Positions 12,594 through 23,125 of a DNA stretch of 64,000 nt are shown here, piece by piece. Source of the DNA: Hofstenia miamia. Taxonomy: Eukaryota; Xenacoelomorpha; Acoela. The notes beneath the pieces were generated by a model. The model did not search any database. It was not told the origin of the DNA and saw only the letters and a list, made by a program, of their open reading frames with translations. Location: assembly GCA_004352715.1 (NCBI GenBank), contig SCFE01000016.1, positions 467,333 through 531,332 on the forward strand, written 5' to 3'. The number at the start of each line of letters is the position of its first letter. Position 1 is the first letter of the stretch. Both the position numbers and the translations under genes were made by a program.

Positions 12594-12896
12594 TTAATAA
12601 AACCTTCAAGAAGACATTTTCCAAAGCTGTACATGTACATCATATCGTTGAAGATGATCCTCATCCCCTACAAAGCAAAATATGCAAACATCAATCAAGC
12701 GTTTCAACAGGAAGACACTTTCAAATTCCTTAGTGCAGTACAACTATTTAAATTTATAGAAATTCCTTTGTTCCAGCAGCGTGTCATTTCTTGGAGAACC
12801 GAAGTCCTCCCAATTATCTGTGAATAATTTCAAATGTTTTGTATATATATGTTTTCCCATTTACCTGTATAAGGTTCCGGAAATAAAGAGTTTAAT

Positions 12897-12898
<2 letters not shown>

Positions 12899-12929
<31 letters not shown>

Positions 12930-13049
12930 NNNNNNNNNNNNNNNNNNNNNNNNNNNNNNNNNNNNNNNNNNNNNNNNNNNNNNNNNNNNNNNNNNNNNNN
13001 NNNNNNNNNNNNNNNNNNNNNNNNNNNNNNNNNNNNNNNNNNNNNNNNN

Positions 13050-13080
<31 letters not shown>
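12899..13080. repeat. (TA)n microsatellite with a 120-base gap
   Basis: (AT)n on both sides of N at 12930-13049; the gap is probably unresolved microsatellite. Apparent open frames through the N run are artefacts. Confidence 0.9.
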
Positions 13081-13084
<4 letters not shown>

Positions 13085-13348
13085 CGGGCTCTAAATAGGT
13101 ACTATGAGATTTGCATCCATCGATTTTCCATAGTATCCAGCGTCATGGAAAGCCAGAATAATTCATTTTATCCAAAAATTTTTACATTGCAATAAGGATC
13201 TAATTTCTTATGTATGAGTTTCAGGTCTTTTCAAAACAATTTTTGGACGCGTATCCAGCGCCCTCTGCAATAGTATCTAGCGCCCGTATAGATTTTTTTG
13301 TATCCAGCGCCTTTTAGATGCTTTAAAATTTGAATCCAAAGCCCGTAT
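13081..13348. repeat. Dispersed repeat bearing TATCCAGCGCC phrases, copy 1
   Basis: Begins CATACGGGCTCTAAATAGG directly after (TA)n and ends AAAGCCCGTATATATA running into (TA)n, so the outermost ATACGGGCT is inverted. Inside, the phrase TATCCAGCG or TATCTAGCG occurs four times. The segment CGATTTTCCATAGTATCC with AAAGCCAGAATAATTCATT is shared with copies at about 15100 and 55090. No coding potential. Confidence 0.75.
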
Positions 13349-13547
13349 ATATATATATATATCAGGCTTGTCCATTGGACAAAATTTTCGATCCCCACCC
13401 CACCTCACCCCACGATAATTTTCGTGGGGATATCAATGGGGCCCCACGTATCCCCACGATACTAAAATGCAATTATATGTGTACATATTTATTAGCAACT
13501 TTGGTTATCGTTTTTACCAAACGTATCAATTTCATATACATGTATAC

Positions 13548-14368
13548 ATACATATATATATATATATNNNNNNNNNNNNNNNNNNNNNNNNNNNNNNNNN
13601 NNNNNNNNNNNNNNNNNNNNNNNNNNNNNNNNNNNNNNNNNNNNNNNNNNNNNNNNNNNNNNNNNNNNNNNNNNNNNNNNNNNNNNNNNNNNNNNNNNNN
13701 NNNNNNNNNNNNNNNNNNNNNNNNNNNNNNNNNNNNNNNNNNNNNNNNNNNNNNNNNNNNNNNNNNNNNNNNNNNNNNNNNNNNNNNNNNNNNNNNNNNN
13801 NNNNNNNNNNNNNNNNNNNNNNNNNNNNNNNNNNNNNNNNNNNNNNNNNNNNNNNNNNNNNNNNNNNNNNNNNNNNNNNNNNNNNNNNNNNNNNNNNNNN
13901 NNNNNNNNNNNNNNNNNNNNNNNNNNNNNNNNNNNNNNNNNNNNNNNNNNNNNNNNNNNNNNNNNNNNNNNNNNNNNNNNNNNNNNNNNNNNNNNNNNNN
14001 NNNNNNNNNNNNNNNNNNNNNNNNNNNNNNNNNNNNNNNNNNNNNNNNNNNNNNNNNNNNNNNNNNNNNNNNNNNNNNNNNNNNNNNNNNNNNNNNNNNN
14101 NNNNNNNNNNNNNNNNNNNNNNNNNNNNNNNNNNNNNNNNNNNNNNNNNNNNNNNNNNNNNNNNNNNNNNNNNNNNNNNNNNNNNNNNNNNNNNNNNNNN
14201 NNNNNNNNNNNNNNNNNNNNNNNNNNNNNNNNNNNNNNNNNNNNNNNNNNNNNNNNNNNNNNNNNNNNNNNNNNNNNNNNNNNNNNNNNNNNNNNNNNNN
14301 NNNNNNNNNNNNNNNNNNNNNNNNNNNNNNNNNNNNNNNNNNNNNNNNNNNNNNNNNNNNNNNNNNNN

Positions 14369-14399
<31 letters not shown>
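13548..14399. repeat. (TA)n microsatellite with an 801-base gap
   Basis: (TA)n flanks N at 13568-14368. No gene can be called across it. Confidence 0.9.
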
Positions 14400-14401
<2 letters not shown>

Positions 14402-15078
14402 GGGGCAAATATTTAGTGATGCGCATATTTGGCGCTAAATAAAATGTACATATTTAGCGCGAATTATAAACGTAATATACAAAATTTTTGTGAGCCAGAT
14501 ATATTCAAAATTGTCTATGTATGCATTATTTATATTATATAAACATAATAACCATAGGCTTGCTAAAAAAACTACTTTCTGCATACCAATTAGTGACTGG
14601 TGTTAAATATAAGGGAAAAATTGAATTGTATATGTATATGTGTATATATAAAACACATGTGTGTATACATATACGGGTTCTAGATTAGTTTTTTGTGGCA
14701 TCGGGTAAGGGGCCAACTTGCATGAAGAAAACGGGCGGCGCAGGGATGCCCTTTGTCTTATAGAGCGAATCGACCGGGCACGGGCACACAATGTTTTCCC
14801 AGAAACCTATCTGAATATTTGTGTTTTGCACATGTCTATATTACAGTTTTGTCTTAGATGTATTTGTGTTTGACTACAAATGTATGATACCTTGACAATT
14901 TTAGTCTAATGACTTTTTTGAAAGTCTGTCTTTTGTAAGAAATCAGACTCAATTTAGATCACTGGTCTATATTTATAGATGGTTAGATTTCAGGCATAGT
15001 GTAGAGCAGGCAGGCGAGCAAGTGCCGCCAGTTGTTTTTCAACGTGGAACGGGCGGGCATGGGTACACAATATTTTCG
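14400..15078. other. Non-coding stretch with GC-rich phrases
   Basis: 14405-14465 has alternating AT and GCGC words (GGCGCTAAATA, ATTTAGCGCG). CATATACGGGTTCTAGAT at about 14669 resembles the start of the repeat at 13081. CGGGCACGGGCACACAATG at about 14775 recurs in diverged form near 15045. No gene found. Confidence 0.4.
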
Positions 15079-15330
15079 GGTCCGCAAAGCACCATTCTTG
15101 ATATTAGGGAATTTCTATCCAGCGCTCACAGTTTGCAATTTTTCATAGTATCTAATGCCTTTTTTGATGGAAAGCGATATAGTTCATTATATCCAAAAAA
15201 ATTTACATTGCGCTTTTACATTTGGAATAGGGTTCTAATTTCATATGCATACTTTGAAAAAATTTTCTTGGACCGGTATCCAACTCCCTCAGCCATTGTA
15301 TCTAGCAACCGAATAGATTTCAGTAGTTTC
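15079..15330. repeat. Dispersed repeat, copy 2
   Basis: Diverged copy of the 13081-13348 repeat: TCTATCCAGCGCTCACAG, a TTTTTCATAGTATCTAATG block, TTCATTATATCCAAAAAA and GTATCCAACTCCCTCAG align in order with copy 1. Its 3' part is included in the tandem duplication that follows. Confidence 0.65.
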
Positions 15331-15822
15331 ACTAGTTTCAGCATAGCTTCAGTTAATTTAGTGAAATTTCATACGAGTTGAGATGCTCCCTAGAACCTCT
15401 AACAACCAGATCAAAAAGTACATAATTATAGTGGGGGTTCTAGCTACCCCTAATATATAACTCAGATTTTAGTACTATCTTAAATTCCAAAATGTCATAA
15501 AAACAAATAAAAATTTACATTGCGCTTTTACATTTGGAATAGGGTTCTAATTTCATATGCATACTTTGAAAAAATTTTCTTGGACCGGTATCCAACTCCC
15601 TCAGCCATTGTATCTAGCAACCGAATAGATTTCAGTAGTTTCACTAGTTTCAGCATAGCTTCAGTTAATTTAGTGAAATTTCATACGAGTTGAGATGCTC
15701 CCTAGAACCTCTAACAACCAGATCAAAAAGTACATAATTATAGTGGGGGTTCTAGCTACCCCTAATATATAACTCAGATTTTAGTACTATCTTAAATTCC
15801 AAAATGTCATAAAAACAAATAA
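15199..15822. repeat. Identical tandem duplication, 312-bp unit
   Basis: Two head-to-tail copies (15199-15510 and 15511-15822), with no differences noticed, each starting AAATTTACATTGCGC. No N separates them, so this may be a genuine recent tandem duplication or an assembly overlap. Confidence 0.88.
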
Positions 15823-17252
15823 AAATTTACAATGGTAACACAATTATAACTTTAAAAAAATGTCTGCAATTAAAAACCAATGTGTGGGGTAGTTGGAGAC
15901 ACTATGGTTGTTAGAAGGTAAGAAAATTAGTAGCTGAACAATTTCAAATTCTATTAAAGCAAAAAATGAGTTGAGCATTTGTTCATAATCAATGAAAGTA
16001 TCACATTCTTGTATTATAAGTTAACAACACTAGGTACATTACAGTAACTAAAAATTGAGACCTACAATAAGGACAAATTTTTGTACAAAGTTTAGAACAA
16101 AGCATAATATTTTAAAGCGTTATAAATTCAGAAATTTTCCACATGGCCATCAATGTAGGAAAAAGCTATTTCAATTTTCACTAAGAACAGAATATTCTAG
16201 AATTTTAAACGCAATGTATACCTATATATAACTGGCCTATTGTTTCACAATATTGCTTGCAACATCAACATCATTTAGAGGCTGTTCGTTACAGTTTTCG
16301 TTTTTTGCTTTGAATACCACTAGTATTGTTTTGAACGATTTTACTTTAATTTTGCATATTGCACCTACAAATGATAAATAAGTTTATTAATAGATGCCCT
16401 GTAAGTTTTCCCTCAATTATCGATTATAGGAAATGGTAGAGGTAGCTTATGTCTATAACAATTTTCATTGAATCACATCACCACTCAAATATTTTGAATC
16501 TTTACTACCTAGAAGATACAGAATCATTTTTATTTTTTAAAATGTCATCTCTACTATTACTACCAATAGGAATCTTATAAAAATAATGAGGCCAATGCAT
16601 ATTAATAACATTATTAATAGAAAAATGAAATATAATTTTAACTCTAAAGAGCTTTTTGAAAAGCTAATATTTTATGTAAAGCATTTATGCAAGGACAATT
16701 GCCCTCCTTCGAATGTAATTGCAAACCCTATTGACTGCAAATCAGATCAAAGTGATTTGCTGATATCATTGAATAGAATAAAATTTCACCAAGAGTTAAA
16801 AGTGCCATGGCAATTAATTTTTTCAAAATGCTGTAAAATCTGCCTATATTATTGATTTAAACATAAAATTACCTTCTCAGTTCAATAATTGTATAAAACA
16901 GATGAACCATATCGAAATTGCAGGGAGATTCTAGTATAGATTCATTATTGCTAAATTGTTAATAAGATAGCGATTTTAATCACTATTTATAGAAAGCAGA
17001 TGCAGATTTAAATGGCTCAGTTGTCATAAACATGATAAAATAAATCAGCTGTGCTTCATTAGCACGCTGTAGTTCCTGAATATAGCAAGAATTTGCATAG
17101 CAGGGCAGATAATATAATAGAAATGGATTCTTTTCTCACTGCTATCTTTGCATTTCTCAAGGCACACAAATAATTACCATAATCATGATTTGCATTATGA
17201 TATTAAATTATTAACCTTTCATTGTACACTAAACATTAACTAAGATAAGAAA
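15823..17252. other. Intergenic stretch
   Basis: No gene was recognised. An 89-codon frame at 16586-16855 on the plus strand contains ELFEKLIFYVKHLCKDNCPP; the composition is borderline and no family is recognised. Confidence 0.4.
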
Positions 17253-17882
17253 TTAAGAACATTTTATTAAGGAAGACAATTCATCACTAACAGAGTTATA
17301 AGTTCTCAATGATAAATCTGCTGCACGTAATCCCAGCAACACACTGTCATGAAAACCCAAGCAACTTATGTATCCTGCTAACACACCAGCCAAAAGTGAG
17401 TCACCAGCACCCGATTCACTGACAATCGGATGCTTTGAAATCATAGGTTTGTACCAAGCAAAATGACAGTCATCCTTCACCCATTTTTCATCACATTTTT
17501 GCAATTGAGATACATCAAACAAAACATTTTGTCTAGATGTCAGAATAACGCCATGTTTTCCAAGTTTTATCATTAAGCACTCAGCAGGAATTGAAGAAGC
17601 TGGTATCTAAAATATAGCCTAGAAAAAGAAATTTTTTAGAATTTACCATAGTTGTTAAAACTTCAAAAATTTCTTCAAGATTTGTGTGATAAATCTCTTT
17701 CTTTACTTTGAATATCTCAAACATCTCCCGTAAATTTGGTGCCAATAAGTCAAACTTATATTGTTGAATATTTCGTATCTTCCAACATTTCGTATTCTGT
17801 GTTGGGTCACATATAACAGGTATCTATAGCAAATGTATTAATTGATTTAAGACTATTTGCAGCTTTGTAATATCATAATATG

Positions 17883-17933
<51 letters not shown>

Positions 17934-20900
17934 TTTCAAATTGCATTTTTTATTCACTTAGATCTATCAAAAAAATATTTTTTATTTTTTCTATATTATT
18001 CATATTTCATTTGCTTTTTTCATGAAATGATGTTAATGAAAAGTTTGCTGGCGTAGAAAAATACTTCAAACTTTTCATTTGAACTTACTGCGCACAATAG
18101 TGCGTGCCAGCTATTCATCCATTCAAATTCTCCAAAAACCAATGTATTTAGAAAAACATCAGTATGAAATTTGGATGTCTCTTGAATCAATTATATAAAC
18201 TTTAGTAAAATATTATTTTATAAATATGATTAAGAATGTATGTGTTAATGTATTTCTATTAGTGCTGTGCGTCTCAACATAGTTTAACCGGACCGGATTG
18301 CTTTTAAAACGTAACCGGATTTTAACCGGTTTTAACCGGATGCTTAAAAATTAGCGCTTGCTTTGTTACATACATCTATGCTGTATCTATATCAAATTCT
18401 TATATGTCAAAATCAAATTGGTCTATTCCTATGTGTTAACATCCAATTAATGTTCAATAGCATATCGTCAATAATATCTTCTTTTCAATGTTGAGGAATT
18501 TTTCGGAATATTTCTCGTTTATTAAGTGGCTATATTATACCTATATCCACATTATGAAGTAAGCATTATTGAGAATGATCGTAGTCCGTCAAAATTTAAT
18601 GAAAAAAATATATACTCAAATGGTGTTCATAAATAAGAAATTAATAATAAATTTGGAATATATTAAAATGTAGTCTATATAGCAACATCAAGCCAAATTT
18701 AAGCGCGTTGGAATTGATGCATCCTTTTCCCACAAATTTGATATTTTTTAAAATGGTGCAAGAATTATTGCAATTGTAGAATTTGAAAAGCGAAAATGTA
18801 GAGTAGGACTAGAGTTACAATAGGAATCTTTGCACCCTTTCCCACAATTTCTATTGTTTTATAATACCGCAATTATTGTAATCAATAAATTTTGAAAATA
18901 GAATTACTTAACCGGATTTTAACTTGATTAACCGGCTGTAACCGGATCGGACTGGTTTAACCGGTTTTAACCTGATCGGATCCAGTACTAATTTTTATTG
19001 TATCTAAGGCACAAATTCAAATATTACAATGTTATTAAAAAGTTTAAATTCATTAAAGTAACACATCTTTTCAATAAAAAGCATACCGTCTTAGGCGTTT
19101 TCCATTATTTACAACCAATCAAATTAAAGAATACAGAATTCCAATTACAGTAAACAAAGATCGCGTAAATTAGATTAATACATTCTTATAATAACTTTTG
19201 AGTCATTAATATACAATTGTACACTTTTTATTAAACAGAGATACTAAGCCTATTTACTAATTACGTAATATTTTATGTGAAATGATATTAATTTATCCTC
19301 TTTAAAGTTAACCGCATCATGCAGCCCTCTTGGTCCGCTTCTGATTCATGAATCAATCTATGAGATGTATTATCGATCACCTGTAGACTGACAACCGATG
19401 TGACATATCCGATGAAATTAGCAGTGGCACAGCAGATGAAAGAGGTACACTCAATAACTCTGCCGTACAAAAGAAAAAACCAAAATGTTACATAATTTTG
19501 AAAAATAGGGTTTTCATATGTTTAGCATGCTTACCCATTATACAGAAAATGAAAAGCAAATGTACTCTAGAACGAGAAAATATCTTAGACAAATTGGCAA
19601 ACTTAAAAATTTTTTAATCTTCCGCCATGGAAAAAGCTAAAATGTGAGAAGAAAGAATTAGCTAGATACATTTAACTTTCGGCACATTTGGGTTTTTACT
19701 TTGTGCAGCAGAATTAATCAATCAAACGTTGTTATCTAAATTTAATGTTTGACTTTTTGTTCAATAAATAAAGTAGTTAAGAAAATAAATGCTCGATCGG
19801 TCACTTTTAACTAAACTTGTATTCATTTTTATTTTTCTTAATAATTTTTTCTCAATTTTGACTCAGTATAGAAGCGGTCATTATATTGTCCAGGCGAAAT
19901 GACCGGGATGACTTTTTAAGAATAACAAAATTTTTATAAATACAAAGAAATAATTATAAGAGCTGTTTTCATTGAATTGGTAAGTAGGTGGCGATGAAAT
20001 ACCTTTTTGTTGTTGAAAACATCTTTCTTTTTAATGCATTCATAAGAAGAGTTTATAATATTAATGCTTTATGATAAAGATTAAAACTATGAATATAATA
20101 TTTAAATGATTTAGCTTTAGAATTCACAGTCTTCGGCAGGGAATATGTATGTCTTTATTACTGTACACTCATGGCATTATGAAATGCAAATAATGTTACT
20201 TCAACAAAACAAAATTCGAAGAAGCTATATCAGTATAAAAATTGAAAACTACCTCCAACTGTTTCCCCAGCTTTAAGCAAAACTGAATTGTTTCTGGTGG
20301 AATGTTTGCGTCAGTAACAATCATATTGATGTTTTCAGTGTTAATTTCCTTCATTAAGTCTGCAATCTTTTCTGGTGTGATTTCATTGTGAATTTGCATA
20401 TTTCCAAAATCCCTCTAAATTGAAGTTTTTAAGAAGCATTTTTAATAAAACATTGATTTGAGAGAAATAGCTTTCGAAAATGTCAATTATTTTACTTCTT
20501 ACATATTTATAGAAAAATTTGCAATAATTTGTGTATAAATAAAGAAATATATATCGATGTATATATATATATATATATATTCTTAATTTAAATACAAATG
20601 GAATCACATTATCAATGTTATTTTTTAATTATACATGATGGTAATAACTTTGTTAAATTTCTATTTTAAAAAAATCTGCAAATGCCCTATACTTGAAAAA
20701 TCAAAGCAATGTGATATGATATATGTCTTAAATCATTGAATCATTTTTTAAACTAAAGTACCTGCAAGTGGCCGTTGTTTTCTATAAGTGCTGCATACAT
20801 TGCAGTTTCAGAATTCTGCTTAACATTCTTTAGCCTACAATTCTTTTCTATTTCTAATTCAAGTAGTCGTCCAGCGAAATCATTACCAATAGCGCTAAAA

Positions 20901-22024
20901 AACAAGGGTTTCTTATTGAGAAGTTTTCCTAAGCTACTGCTCACGTTAAATCCTACTCCACCGACTGAAATATTGATTCCCCCTGAGGACCTAACTTCAT
21001 GGTATTGTTCCTTCCAATTCGAATTCGTAATTGATACATCACAATTGGTTCCACCCACAATTAGTGGAGTATCTTTAATTCTTCGTTTGTGATCTTGCTG
21101 CTCGATATTGGATAGTCCAGTAGCAATTTGACAGCCCAGTTCGACATTTTGAAGAACAAGAGAAGTATTTAGTTCCAATGATGCGCCTTTTGACAGTTCA
21201 TTAATTTTTTCGAGAATGTACGGCGTTACTTTATTGCCACTGACTCCGTTTTTCGAAGCCGACTGAATAGCAGTATCAATTGAAGACTGAAGTTCTCTAA
21301 ATTTTGAGTTCTTGTTAACCTTTGGTGGATTTGCTATTAACATACACTGGTTAACATCATTTTTCAAGAGATGCTTTGCATGAACCATTTGCACGGCTTC
21401 AGAAATCCCTGAAATCGTATAAGGACTTCTTATTCCACTGTCAGGTGTGTAGAAAGCAGGGAAATTCTTTGCTTTATACGTTGCCACTAAAACTCCTTTT
21501 GTTTCTAGTACCTCTAATGTACTCTCTATGTCAAGTATCGACTTCACACCGGCTGAAATCACAGTGACATTTCCATTTTCTAAAGCTTTAAGATCATTAC
21601 TAACATCCCAAATAGTTCCACGATGTACTCCTCCAATTCCTCCAGTGACAAAGATTGGAATGCCTGCAGCATTTGAAGCTAATATGGTTGAACTAACCGT
21701 TGTTCCACCAGTGAGTTTTTTTGCAAAACCAGGAACAAGGTCCCGTTGTGAGACTTTTATGAAGTTCTTATCAGTATTTTTACAGAGCATTTCAATTTCT
21801 GTTTGTGAAAGTCCGACACGTAGGGTTCCCTCAATCAAAGCTACTGTGGCTGTTGCAACGTTGTTTTTGACTGCGATGTCATTAATTTTTTCTACTAATC
21901 TCAGGTTTTCAGGGTAAGGCAGCCCATGAGTAAGTATTGCACTTTCTAAGGATATTACCGCTTTGTGTTTATTAATCAAAGAAACAACCTCTTTTGAAAC
22001 TTCAATGAACTGTCTATGAAGCAT
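17253..22024 (-). CDS. Bifunctional pseudouridine-5'-phosphate glycosidase / PfkB carbohydrate kinase
   Basis: Predicted 651-aa fusion in pseudouridine breakdown: the kinase half phosphorylates pseudouridine, the glycosidase half splits pseudouridine 5'-phosphate to uracil and ribose 5-phosphate. Exons, all phase 0: 22024-20762, 20414-20253, 17823-17647, 17606-17253. Residues 1 to about 305 are PsuG-like, with the Glu of ISLESAILTHGLPYPEN (E27), TGGIGGVHRGTIWDVSNDL (D140) and the active-site Lys of SAGVKSILDI (K161). The PfkB domain begins about residue 318 (LIVGGTNCDVSI), with GGVGFNVSSSLGKL and SAIGNDFAGRLLE, continues DFGNMQIHNEITPE in exon 2 and DLLAPNLREM in exon 3, and ends with signature 2, SESGAGDSLLAGVLAGY, where D603 is the expected catalytic base. 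An in-frame TAG directly precedes the ATG. The same domain order occurs in fungal and animal fusions. Function is inferred from motifs. Confidence 0.92.
17607..17646 (-). other. 40-nt intron 3 of the glycosidase/kinase gene
   Basis: Starts GTAAATTCTA and ends TATATTTTAG. Its length is not a multiple of three and it contains in-frame stops, so it must be removed for the PfkB domain to read through from EVLTTM to IPASSIPAE. Confidence 0.85.
17886..17930. repeat. (TA)n microsatellite in intron 2
   Basis: About 45 bases of nearly pure TA, close to the 3' end of the 2.4-kb intron 2 (17824-20252). Confidence 0.95.
18260..18990. mobile_element. hAT-type MITE with TTAACCGG subterminal repeats
   Basis: 731 bp in intron 2 of the glycosidase/kinase gene. 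The ends are TAGTGCTG and, inverted, TAGTACTG. The flanking 8-mers ATTTCTAT and ATTTTTAT differ at one base, as expected of an hAT target duplication. Both ends carry arrays of TTAACCGG or AACCGGATTTT words pointing inward, typical of subterminal transposase-binding repeats. The interior is AT-rich and non-coding. Confidence 0.8.
19381..19459 (-). other. Candidate cryptic or poison exon in intron 2
   Basis: 79 nt on the minus strand with a strong acceptor (a TTTTTTCTTTTGTACGGCAG tract) and a consensus donor (CTACAG then GTGATC). In the phase imposed by the neighbouring exons it reads into TGA at the third codon; in another frame it gives ECTSFICCATANFIGYVTSV. It could be a regulated poison exon, an exon of a nested gene, or chance. 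Confidence 0.3.
20557..20580. repeat. (TA)n microsatellite in intron 1
   Basis: Short (TA)n inside the 347-bp intron 20415-20761 of the glycosidase/kinase gene. Confidence 0.9.
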
Positions 22025-22700
22025 CTATTTTCCCTAAAATGCTTTTTTCATTTTAATTTACATAAATAAGTTTACACAGTTTATTAATACATCTATGAAT
22101 TCTGCATTAATCGAAATTCATAAATTCAGAATAAATGTCTAATTTTACATACTTCAGTGTATAAATGTACTACTGTGTCAAGCTTAACTGCATTAAGTAT
22201 ATGTATTAACCATTTAAATTTGTGATCATCTATGTGTTCCACTTCTTAGATAAGAGCATCCTGCAGAAAGAAAAAGCCTTATTCGCAATGGTATAGAAAA
22301 TAAATAACAAATTAAAAAAATTTTGCTGCAATTTTAATCCAATATTTTATGCTTTGGGATTGTCTTATTATTATTCTTAATATAGAAACACACTTAGAGT
22401 ATTGTTTCTACATTTTGTTTTTCAAGAAATTTGAGACAATATGTGTTACAAAATTTCATTATCATTATAGAAGTTAGCATGCAGATTTTAGTAACAAATT
22501 GTTGTTATGCAACACCAAAATTACAGTAAAAAAGTAACTCGTAGTTGGTATATTTAGGTAACAGATTGAGGTAACTTTGTATCCATACGTGTATATAACA
22601 AATTAATGTGATAATTTTTGAGATGGTTCAAATTTACAAAGAAAATTTTGTAATTCATTATAATCACCGCAAGTGCTTTTCTTGTTCAATTTTCTATTAA
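22025..22700. promoter_or_regulatory. Upstream region of the glycosidase/kinase gene
   Basis: Minus-strand 5' flank. GCATTTTAG lies 9 nt before the ATG and could be a cis- or trans-splice acceptor. No TATA box or other defined promoter element can be claimed in such AT-rich DNA. Confidence 0.3.
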
Positions 22701-23125
22701 CCTTAAACAGCCTAGCGTCCGTTTTAAACGACAAACCGTTTGTCCACATTTACAAATAATTTTCTCCAAGCCTATTTCCAAATTTGAAAATCTTGAGGCA
22801 TGGGTAGGTCTATGGAGGAACATACATTAATGCAGTGTTGAAAATTTCTATTAAAGCTTATTGCTGTGGCAGAGATTGTTAAATAGATTGAATTTTTCAA
22901 AAAGATTTAAATTCTCTCCATACCTAGTGCTAATGTATTTAGAAGGTTTTGAGCCCCTGGAGGCAACAAAAGACTTTGACTGTTTCTTGACGTGCGCAAA
23001 TATATTCCAAACCCATTGAGCCATGCCGCAAAGTCAGAGGTCGTGGGGCTGAAGCTATAAGCCTTCAAAATTTTTTTTTTATAGGATCATGAAAAATTTT
23101 TTAAAAATCACCAGGGTGTTTAAGG
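22701..23125. mobile_element. 425-bp TTAA-flanked MITE
   Basis: Left end CCTTAAACAGCCTAG and inverted right end CCTTAAACACCCTGG, bounded by TTAA at 22697-22700 and 23126-23129. Non-coding. Its termini differ from those of the elements at 8270, 10445 and 32392, so it is a separate TTAA-targeting family. Confidence 0.8.

Larger units (their letters stand above)
7476..12742 (+). mobile_element. Non-LTR retrotransposon (CR1/jockey-like), degenerate and split by three insertions
   Basis: The translated plus strand shows the order of a LINE reverse transcriptase, with frameshifts: a pre-RT block near 7815 (SVNDVQQVLKTVKCNTLPGF); then WKLAIIHPIPKK and FRPIAVTPITARCLDRLV near 7972-8090; GYRSGRATTDARL near 8140; the catalytic block LFLDYSSAF at 8240-8267; AAPQSGPLSG-like residues near 9095; and YLDD, the YxDD box, near 9210. 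The thumb and C-terminal part reappear at about 10180-10440 (LKWSTHV, YASAVWVPYLTVTDRKKL, VCGLDKSNLIPII) and continue after 12597 (NKTFKKTFSKAVHVHHIVED). Interruptions are 8270-8947 (TTAA element), about 9285-10141 (minus-strand LINE piece) and 10445-12593 (piggyBac). It is not functional. The 5' limit is uncertain; the frame at 7476-7757 may belong to it. Confidence 0.8.

Noticed and set aside
12892-14442. Long open frames spanning the N runs at 12.9-14.4 kb
   Set aside because: They consist of N-encoded X residues flanked by alternating Tyr/Ile from (TA)n; not genes. The same applies to 59446-60141.
20775-21917. Plus-strand frames of 63 to 129 codons over the glycosidase exon
   Set aside because: Shadows of the well-supported minus-strand coding exon.
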